64,000 bases of DNA from Paenibacillus rigui. Lineage in GTDB: Bacteria; Bacillota; Bacilli; Paenibacillales; NBRC-103111. Positions 55,430-62,050 of the stretch are shown in pieces (positions within the stretch are counted from its first letter, which is position 1; every line of letters begins with the position of its first letter). Location: assembly GCF_002234615.1 (NCBI RefSeq), contig NZ_NMQW01000037.1:1-64000 (forward strand), in the 5' to 3' direction. A program made the translations under genes and the position numbers. Under the pieces are notes generated by a model, which was given only the letters and a program-made list of their open reading frames with translations, searched no databases and was not told the origin of the DNA.

Positions 55430-55728
55430 TGATCAAATGCGATGAAGAGACGAGTAAATAACCGGATTCTTTCACAGAGAGCTCCCCAGCGCTGAGACGG
55501 AGCAAAGAATGGCTTATTGAACAAAGACTCAGAGCAGCTCATCGGAACCTTCCAGGAGGGGGATGGTGCGCCAGGAGCTCCTGTTACAGAGCTAAAGTAT
55601 AAGCATTCCAACCAATGGCTTGCCGTACTTGAAGAGGCAAATATGGCGACATATTCGCGAATCTGGGGTGGTACCACGAGTATAGGATCTCGTCCCCAAG
55701 ACTTACGTCTTGGGGGTGGGATTTTTTT
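55430..55728 (+). promoter_or_regulatory. T-box leader controlling asd, specifier read as AAA (lysine)
   Basis: The T-box sequence GGGGTGGTACCACG (55665-55678) is unmistakable and precedes a terminator. Stem I can be drawn: base cgatga (55440-55445) with tcatcg (55539-55544), gagt with actc, taacc with ggctta, attcttt with aaagaat, and an apical AGAGAGC motif. The specifier-loop segment then reads GAAC-AAA-G with AAA at 55523-55525, a lysine codon. TGGT (55669-55672) would pair with the tRNA ACCA end. An uncharged tRNA(Lys) should thus favour antitermination. A TATAAT at 55416-55421 may be the -10 element. The specifier assignment is by hand folding. Confidence 0.85.
55694..55728 (+). terminator. 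T-box terminator before asd
   Basis: ccccaagac pairs with gtcttgggg around ttac, and a run of seven Ts follows. It would be replaced by the antiterminator containing the T-box sequence when uncharged tRNA binds. Confidence 0.88.
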
Positions 55729-55786
55729 GTTGGGCAAGCAAGTGTAACATAGCAATCATTCCATTTTGAAAGGATTCGGATATCAT

Positions 55787-56872
55787 ATGGCAGAGAAATT
55801 AAAAGTAGGTATTGTCGGGGGAACAGGCATGGTAGGGCAGCGGTTCGTCCAATTGCTCGATCAGCATCCATGGTTTAAAGTAACCTCTATTGCGGCAAGC
55901 GCAAGCTCCGCAGGTAAAACGTATGAAGAATCGGTGCAAAACAGATGGAAGCTGGCAGGGCCGATTCCTGAGAATGTGAAAAACATTATCGTTCAGGATG
56001 CTTCCAAGGTGGAGGAGGTCGCTTCCCAAGTCGATTTCATCTTCTGCGCGGTTGATATGAAGAAGAATGAAATTCAGGCGTTGGAGGAGGCTTACGCCAA
56101 AACCGGCACGCCTGTGATTTCCAACAACTCGGCTCACCGCTGGACACCGGACATTCCGATGGTCATTCCGGAAATTAATCCGGAGCATATCGAGGTCATT
56201 GCGGCACAAAGAAAACGGCTCGGTACTTCTACCGGTTTCATCGCCGTGAAGCCTAACTGCTCCATTCAAAGCTATGTGCCTGCGCTGCACGCGCTTCGCG
56301 ACTTCAAACCGACGAAAGTTGTCGCTTCGACGTACCAGGCGATCTCAGGAGCCGGTAAGAACTTTACCGATTGGCCGGAAATGCTCGATAATGTGATCCC
56401 TTATATCGGCGGCGAGGAAGAGAAAAGCGAGCAGGAGCCGCTGCGCATCTGGGGCCATGTCGAGAACGGCCAAATCATTAAGGCAGCCGCTCCGTTGATC
56501 ACTACCCAATGTATCCGTGTTCCGGTTACGGACGGACATTTGGCTACAGTGTTCGCATCGTTCGAGAAAAAGCCGTCCAAGGAAGAAATTCTTGCACGTT
56601 GGCTGGAATACAAAGGCAGACCGCAGGAGCTTGCTCTGCCAAGTGCACCTAAGCAGTTCATCACTTACTTTGAAGAAGAAAACAGACCTCAAACGGGGCT
56701 GGATCGCGATATTGAACGCGGTATGGGCGTTTCGACCGGCCGATTGCGCGAGGATTCGATCTATGATTATAAATTTGTAGGTCTTTCGCATAACACGCTG
56801 CGCGGCGCAGCAGGCGGTGCGGTTCTGATCGCTGAATTGCTGAAAACCGAAGGGTACATTCAGCCTAAATAA
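55787..56872 (+). CDS. asd: Aspartate-semialdehyde dehydrogenase (archaeal/fungal-type)
   Basis: 361 residues. The N-terminal NADP motif KVGIVGGTGMVGQRFVQLLD and the catalytic cysteine in KPNCSIQSYVPAL are typical. The sequence resembles the archaeal/eukaryotic branch of Asd (SGAGKNFTDWPEMLDNVIPYIGGEEEKSEQE), not the classical bacterial branch. It makes aspartate semialdehyde for lysine, threonine and methionine, and diaminopimelate for cell wall and dipicolinate for spores. ATG 55787 is twelve bases after gaaagga; an upstream in-frame TTG at 55766 is less likely. A T-box controls it. Confidence 0.9.
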   Translation: MAEKLKVGIVGGTGMVGQRFVQLLDQHPWFKVTSIAASASSAGKTYEESVQNRWKLAGPIPENVKNIIVQDASKVEEVASQVDFIFCAVDMKKNEIQALEEAYAKTGTPVISNNSAHRWTPDIPMVIPEINPEHIEVIAAQRKRLGTSTGFIAVKPNCSIQSYVPALHALRDFKPTKVVASTYQAISGAGKNFTDWPEMLDNVIPYIGGEEEKSEQEPLRIWGHVENGQIIKAAAPLITTQCIRVPVTDGHLATVFASFEKKPSKEEILARWLEYKGRPQELALPSAPKQFITYFEEENRPQTGLDRDIERGMGVSTGRLREDSIYDYKFVGLSHNTLRGAAGGAVLIAELLKTEGYIQPK

Positions 56873-56883
56873 GGACATACAAC

Positions 56884-56919
56884 GGAGGCCAAGGGGATAA
56901 GACTTTGCGCCTCCTTTTT
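56884..56919 (+). terminator. Terminator after asd
   Basis: ggaggc pairs with gcctcc across a 19-base loop, and Ts follow. Confidence 0.7.
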
Positions 56920-56948
56920 AGTTTATATGGAAGGGCGGAGGGATCTGC

Positions 56949-57404
56949 TTGAAAATTAAAATCGATGATTTAACCGGCCACAAAATTCAAGCCTTGATTC
57001 GGGAGCATCTCCTGGGCATGCTGGAGGAAACCCCTCCGGAAAGCAGTCATGCGCTCAATGTCGATCAGCTAAAAAAGCCAGGCATTACTTTCTGGAGTGC
57101 CTGGGAGGAGGACGAGCTGCTCGGCTGCGGTGCCCTGAAGGAGCTGGACCGTACCCATGCGGAGGTAAAATCGATGAGAACGTCTTCGGCCCATTTGAGA
57201 AAAGGAGTGGCCAAATCCATTCTCGAGCATATGATTGAGGTCGCCAAGGGGCGTGGTTATCAAAGGCTGAGTTTGGAGACAGGCTCTATGGAATCCTTTG
57301 CTCCTGCCAGAAGGCTCTATGAAAGCAAGGGGTTCCAATACTGCGGACCGTTCGCCGATTACAGGGAAGATCCGTACAGCGTGTTTATGTCGAAAGAGCT
57401 ATAG
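56949..57404 (+). CDS. GNAT family N-acetyltransferase
   Basis: 151 residues from a TTG after ggaggga. The acetyl-CoA site is visible as AHLRKGVAKSILEHMIEVAKGRGY, and the C-terminal ARRLYESKGFQYCGPF is typical of GNAT enzymes of the ElaA/YafP-like size class. The acceptor is unknown. It lies 48 bases upstream of the large orphan protein and could be cotranscribed with it. Confidence 0.88.
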   Translation: MKIKIDDLTGHKIQALIREHLLGMLEETPPESSHALNVDQLKKPGITFWSAWEEDELLGCGALKELDRTHAEVKSMRTSSAHLRKGVAKSILEHMIEVAKGRGYQRLSLETGSMESFAPARRLYESKGFQYCGPFADYREDPYSVFMSKEL

Positions 57405-57452
57405 ATTGCTATTTAAATTTGCCCCATGATTTGGAAGGATGTGTTCAGAGTG

Positions 57453-59195
57453 ATGAAACCATTCCAACGCGCTATTTCCCATTGGAATCGACAGCAGGAG
57501 GAGCTGCAGCCAAGTGGACAAGGAAAAGCCATATCAACCCCAAACGCTGCAGAGCCCGTGTTAAGCGGCCTTCCTGCCTCTTCCGGTCCCTTCCTGCCGC
57601 AGCATGCGGTTTATTTACAACGAACACTAGGAAACCAGCATACCAGAAGACTGCTGGAATCCTCTGACTCCATTTTTCGGCAAAACGAAGCTCCCCCATC
57701 CGCGGAAAGCGATCCAGTGTATATGGATAAGCCGCAGATATCCGCTCTAAGCGTTGCACAATCCAATACGGTACAAAGGCTGGTTACCTACAACGGAAAT
57801 CTGGCGCAGCTGAATGAAGAGGATGATGATTTTAAGAATCTAACGTCTCAGGAGCAGACTGAGGTAAGAAATAGGCATGAGGATCGCACTCAAATTTATG
57901 ATTATCCGGACCAGTCCGCCTTTTATGCGCACATCGGGGGAGATACAACAATCGTCCCGACAATCAAGCCTGTAGATCAACAAAGCTTGACCAAAGCCAA
58001 AAAAATTAAGAATCGGCAAGGCTTTTACCGCGCAAATGAAAAAATAGGGGCTCCCACGGACAATACGGAATTTCATAAAGAGGAAAATCAGGGGATGCTG
58101 CCTGTATGGTATCCTATGTCGCACACGGGATTAGACGAAAAATCACTGCGTTGGACAAGAAATTCGAAATCGAAGAAATTTGAATTGCATAAGAGCAAGA
58201 AGCTCAATGCAAAGCAAAAAAAAGAACTCGATGAAATGTCACTGACCGTCGTCGAGGAAAAAGGAAGCGGTAAGGTCCACTGGAATGCCCATGTCGGAAA
58301 AAATCCGGCTTCCAGCTTTACGGACACGGATATCACAAGCCGGCCAACAGGTAAACGCAAGTCAGAATATGGCGGCGAGGACTTGAGCGATTATGCAGAA
58401 GACACTGTTGGCAGCTCCGGTAAGCATGTAACGGATCGAGAGGATCATTACAAGAAGAAAAAAAGAAAAAAAGATCCTCAATTGACTCGCGGGCATCAGC
58501 AAGCCTATGAAGATACGATTACAAAGCTGTCCAAGAAAGAGCGGGTTATTCTGGGCTCGAAGAAGAAACAAGTTTTTTCGTCTGGCGGAACATCGAAGAT
58601 ACGTACAACGGATCAGGAGCAGGAGCCCCTTCCTAGCGGAACCATTCCTTCCATGATGAGTCCGGAGCAATACGACACCGGGCAGCACGGTCGCCGTACC
58701 CAAATCGAAACGCCGACCCGCAAGGAGCAAGGTGTATATTTTGAAGCGAATAGCCTCACTTCCGATTCGGGTACGACGGTTGGAGGGATGGATATTCCCG
58801 GCGAGAAGTTCTACGCGAAGGCTTCCAAGGACCGTAAGACGCAAAAAGCCGGGAAATTTGACCAGTATTCCGATGTGTATGACGAAAAAGAAGACGCCGG
58901 CGGCTGGAATGAACTCTTTGAGGAATATGAGATCGAGATGGACGAGGTACCTCAGCAAGCGTTTTTCGAAAGTGATGAGGAGTTCGAATATTCCGATACG
59001 GAGAAGGAACCCCAGACACCGCAGTTTATGGACGAATTTATGGAAACGTCCCAATTTTTCTCTCCGGTTGAGCTTGAGCTTGGACGGGAATTAGGACAAA
59101 CCTACCAAGGGCACGACGATTGGATCGTCACGGAGGAGTTAAGCAATACGACGGCAGGCATCCAATATCAGATAAGCCGCACCAAGTTTGCATAA
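57453..59195 (+). CDS. Large hydrophilic orphan with eCIS-effector-like N-terminal motif
   Basis: About 580 residues, with no signal peptide or membrane segment and rich in Lys, Glu and Gln. Near residue 50 it has VYLQRTLGNQHTRRLLE, close to the LQRTIGNQAVQRLL-type motif recurring in proteins tied to extracellular contractile injection systems and in DUF4157-type proteins. A second short VQRL follows. The rest has a basic middle with a KKKKRKK run and an acidic C-terminal part; no catalytic motif is recognised, and no eCIS tail genes are in the window. The start is uncertain: ATG 57453 follows ggaagga by 13 bases, GTG 57450 and ATG 57426 are in frame. The function is unknown. Confidence 0.6.
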   Translation: MKPFQRAISHWNRQQEELQPSGQGKAISTPNAAEPVLSGLPASSGPFLPQHAVYLQRTLGNQHTRRLLESSDSIFRQNEAPPSAESDPVYMDKPQISALSVAQSNTVQRLVTYNGNLAQLNEEDDDFKNLTSQEQTEVRNRHEDRTQIYDYPDQSAFYAHIGGDTTIVPTIKPVDQQSLTKAKKIKNRQGFYRANEKIGAPTDNTEFHKEENQGMLPVWYPMSHTGLDEKSLRWTRNSKSKKFELHKSKKLNAKQKKELDEMSLTVVEEKGSGKVHWNAHVGKNPASSFTDTDITSRPTGKRKSEYGGEDLSDYAEDTVGSSGKHVTDREDHYKKKKRKKDPQLTRGHQQAYEDTITKLSKKERVILGSKKKQVFSSGGTSKIRTTDQEQEPLPSGTIPSMMSPEQYDTGQHGRRTQIETPTRKEQGVYFEANSLTSDSGTTVGGMDIPGEKFYAKASKDRKTQKAGKFDQYSDVYDEKEDAGGWNELFEEYEIEMDEVPQQAFFESDEEFEYSDTEKEPQTPQFMDEFMETSQFFSPVELELGRELGQTYQGHDDWIVTEELSNTTAGIQYQISRTKFA

Positions 59196-59221
59196 ATTTA
59201 CGACACAGAAGGCCCAACATA

Positions 59222-59578
59222 TTACAATCTTAAATTCCCGCCCAGCAAGAGTCCGAAGCAAGCGGCATTCAACAGAAAAGTAATACCTGCTCCAATCAGC
59301 AAGCCTTGAACGAGGCCCTTATTTTTCCGGAACAAAATTAAAGCCGGAATCAGGTAGACGAGCTGCGCGACACTGATGAAAAAAAATGCAACAGGAACCG
59401 CAAAAAGTAAAAGATGAAGCAGTGTCAATAACCCAATGCCGAGCCATACCTGTTTGGCATGGCTTGGAGGCTTGTTCTGTGAAGGAGAATTAAATCCATC
59501 AGAATTATCAAAGGTGTTAAGAGCAGGTTCTTCTTGGTGCAAGTTGTCTTGCGGTACTTTGTTGTCATCATCACTCAT
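59222..59578 (-). CDS. Small membrane protein in the Lgt-like/radical SAM operon
   Basis: 118 residues. A hydrophilic, Asp/Asn/Gln-rich N-terminus of about 50 residues precedes three hydrophobic segments (VWLGIGLLTLLHLLLFAVPVAF, VAQLVYLIPALILF, GLLIGAGITFLLNAACFGLLLG). The frame is open upstream inside the radical SAM gene, but ATG 59578 is preceded by gggaggtga and overlaps the radical SAM stop by eight bases. Translational coupling implies a shared role. No family is recognised. Confidence 0.75.
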   Translation of the reverse strand: MSDDDNKVPQDNLHQEEPALNTFDNSDGFNSPSQNKPPSHAKQVWLGIGLLTLLHLLLFAVPVAFFFISVAQLVYLIPALILFRKNKGLVQGLLIGAGITFLLNAACFGLLLGGNLRL

Positions 59579-61001
59579 GGGGGTCACCTCCCGATTGTAA
59601 ATCAAATTCTTGCCGCAGCTCGGCCAGCTTCTTTTCCTGATCGCCACGATAGAACATATTGTACGTGTCGAATGGGATGATTCGTCCATCCGGATGGACG
59701 ATATGTACACAAGATTTTTTGACGGAACGCACATCGAAATTGTAGGGGTCCAGAAATTGCATAATAATGACACGAAATACGTTATCGTAGCTGATATTTT
59801 CTGGAACAGCGACCATAGGCAAGCAGCACAACAGATTTTTAAGCGACAGGGCTGAAGAGGTCGGGGAATGCGCTGTCGAGAAAAGCTCGAATATTTTGGA
59901 TTTGAGGGTCTGGTCCTGCTCGAATACGATGGTGTTGCGACCGCCTTCCAATAAGATTTGCGGATCCATTAACCCCGTTAGCGGCAGTACCTCGTCACCA
60001 AGCTTCAGCGCGTAACCCATCGCCAGGCAGTCGGGATGGCAGGGAACAGGGATCATATCCTCATCACGGAACAGGCCGGATTGCTCGATAATACGCTGCC
60101 GAACCTCACTTAGCGTCAGGCGATCCTTAGCAGGATCATAAGCTTCCAGGCGACCGGCAGCTTGAATAGGCTGGAAGGTAACGCCGCGCACAGCGGGCTG
60201 CTTCAGTCCGAACTGGATGATGTCGCCAATCTCATGATCATTCAACCCTTTTTTAAGGGTAACCACTAATGTTGTTGAAATATTGAATTCGTTCAGATGC
60301 TCTAAGGCGCGGCGGCGAATGTCCCTCAAATCAGCTCCTCTTAACTCGCGCAGTGTTTCTTCTTCAAAGCTGTCGAACTGCAAGTAAATTTCAAATCCAG
60401 GCATATAATTCGCCAATTTACGGGCAAATTCACGATCCTGGGCTATTTTGATGCCATTGGTGTTGACCATGATGTGTTTGATCGGTTTGCTTTTGGCGAG
60501 GTCAAGTATGTCAAAAAAATGCGGATGAATTGTCGATTCTCCCCCGCTAATTTGTACAATATCAGGTTCCCCTTCGTTACGTACGATAGCATCAAGCATT
60601 TTCTCTATCTGCTCTAGCGAGCGCCATGTTTCCCGCTGCGGCGAGGACTCTGCATAACAGATAGGACACTGGAGATTGCACCGGTCTGTCACCTCGATTA
60701 ATGTTAGGCAGCTGTGCTGCTCATGGTCGGGACAAAGCCCGCAGTCGTAAGGACAGCCATACCGGATCGGCGTGTTCCAATGCAGAGGCATTTCTGCAGG
60801 CTTTAGAAACTCTCGGCACTTCTTGTAATATGCAGCATCGTTGGCGATTAATACTTTTTCACGTCCATGCTTTCCGCAATATTTAAGAAGAAAGACTTGG
60901 TTATCCTCGATGATGACCTTCGCTTCCACCTTACGCAGACATTGGGAGCATATGCTGTTTGTAAGCTCGTAGAAGATGTAGGGTCTATTTTTTGTTGACA
61001 T
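59571..61001 (-). CDS. Radical SAM protein, Tes/MJ0619-like (COG1964-type)
   Basis: 476 residues from ATG 61001 with aaggagg eight bases upstream. The radical SAM C-x3-C-x2-C is C108-C112-C115 (RCNLQCPICYAES), with the GGE motif at about 153-155. Extra cysteines lie in C83-x3-C87-x2-C90 (YGCPYDCGLC), C18-x2-C21 with C42, C98, and C321-x3-C325. This layout resembles the family holding archaeal tetraether lipid synthase Tes and the methylase MJ0619, which use additional iron-sulfur centres; bacterial relatives make membrane-spanning lipids. It overlaps the Lgt-like gene upstream by 17 bases. A lipid-tail or lipoprotein substrate is an inference from homology by eye and context. Confidence 0.75.
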   Translation of the reverse strand: MSTKNRPYIFYELTNSICSQCLRKVEAKVIIEDNQVFLLKYCGKHGREKVLIANDAAYYKKCREFLKPAEMPLHWNTPIRYGCPYDCGLCPDHEQHSCLTLIEVTDRCNLQCPICYAESSPQRETWRSLEQIEKMLDAIVRNEGEPDIVQISGGESTIHPHFFDILDLAKSKPIKHIMVNTNGIKIAQDREFARKLANYMPGFEIYLQFDSFEEETLRELRGADLRDIRRRALEHLNEFNISTTLVVTLKKGLNDHEIGDIIQFGLKQPAVRGVTFQPIQAAGRLEAYDPAKDRLTLSEVRQRIIEQSGLFRDEDMIPVPCHPDCLAMGYALKLGDEVLPLTGLMDPQILLEGGRNTIVFEQDQTLKSKIFELFSTAHSPTSSALSLKNLLCCLPMVAVPENISYDNVFRVIIMQFLDPYNFDVRSVKKSCVHIVHPDGRIIPFDTYNMFYRGDQEKKLAELRQEFDLQSGGDPHE

Positions 61002-61800
61002 GATGGTAAGCCTCCTTATAATGGCCATGTGTTTTCCCAACCCATTTGCACAATACGGATACATAATAAATCAAACCAACCAGACTGGCTAACTGGATAT
61101 TGTTAAGGCCAAGAAACGGATGAGGCGTTGGCTTGATAAAGTCGATCCCGAAGCGAAATAAGAGATAACCCGTCATAAACAGCTGAAACAGAGCTCCTTC
61201 GGGAATCGTCCTGGTTGCTGAGAGCGACGGAATGGTACGCATATTCATCCGACGTTTCCAATAAAGCAGTGAGGCGCCGAGCAGCAGCAAGAAAGTGATC
61301 TCATAAAGCTGAGTAGGATGACGGGGGATACCATCACCAAAATCAACGCCTGTACCCCAAGATGTAGGAGTACCGTACGTATGGTCGTCCAGTCCGGTCA
61401 TAAAGCAGCCGATGCGTCCGATCGCCATACCCAATATAATAGGAAGCGCCATATCGTCCCCGGTGGAGCGTGTAATACCAATGCGCTTTTTGATCCACTC
61501 TACACCAATCAATCCGCCTAGCAGCCCGCCAATGATCGTTTTGCCTTCCATTAAATAGGTATAGCTGCTCCAATTCTCTATTGTTTTCAGAGGATCCTCG
61601 AGCCAGTACAACACCTTGGAGCCGACAGCAGCTCCGAGAATCGCACCTACAATGACCCACATCCCTTGTTCAACAGGCAGCTTATCTTTGCTTCGTGTCA
61701 TTAAATAAACGCGAAAACCGATAAAATAGGCTAGCGCTTCAAACAGGATATGAGGGTGCAGCTTCGTAAAGCCAAGGTTAATCCAAATGGGGAAGGTCAT
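60985..61800 (-). CDS. Divergent prolipoprotein diacylglyceryl transferase-like membrane protein
   Basis: 271 residues with about seven membrane segments. The Lgt fold is recognisable: IGRIGCFMTG near residue 129 and RHPTQLYE at about 160-167. However, canonical Lgt has GRxGNFxNxE; here the essential Asn is Cys132 and the Glu is Leu137, so it is probably not the housekeeping lipoprotein enzyme. It may move diacylglyceryl or another lipid group. ATG 61800 has ggag seven bases upstream; the frame begins at a TTG at 61812. It is first of three overlapping minus-strand genes and divergent from the PL11 gene. Confidence 0.72.
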   Translation of the reverse strand: MTFPIWINLGFTKLHPHILFEALAYFIGFRVYLMTRSKDKLPVEQGMWVIVGAILGAAVGSKVLYWLEDPLKTIENWSSYTYLMEGKTIIGGLLGGLIGVEWIKKRIGITRSTGDDMALPIILGMAIGRIGCFMTGLDDHTYGTPTSWGTGVDFGDGIPRHPTQLYEITFLLLLGASLLYWKRRMNMRTIPSLSATRTIPEGALFQLFMTGYLLFRFGIDFIKPTPHPFLGLNNIQLASLVGLIYYVSVLCKWVGKTHGHYKEAYHHVNKK

Positions 61801-62050
61801 TGCAGTCTCCAATCATAGTTAAATCTTATCATTTCATATAAATTCTAGTAGTCTTTGGAATAATCCTTTTAAGGGAGAGGGGGAATTTGTAAGATTGGAC
61901 TATTTCTACGAAATAATACTTTTTTGCCGGCAAAAGAGTCCAAAAGAAAATAAAATTTCCTCTTGCTGGGACAGGATGCATGATTTAACATTCGTGAAGT
62001 CACCATGTCATCAACGTGACAAAAAAACCAGTCCAAGGAGGCACGAATGA

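Noticed and set aside
55505-55515. ATG (methionine) or TGG (tryptophan) as the T-box specifier
   Set aside because: The segment aaagaatgg pairs with attcttt and cc in Stem I, so these triplets lie in a helix and not in the specifier loop.
58362-59054. 230-codon minus-strand ORF inside the eCIS-effector-like gene
   Set aside because: It is an antisense shadow of the plus-strand gene, with no ribosome binding site and no recognisable protein.
59579-59773. N-terminal extension of the small membrane protein
   Set aside because: It overlaps the radical SAM coding sequence in another frame and has no ribosome binding site; ATG 59578 has a strong one.
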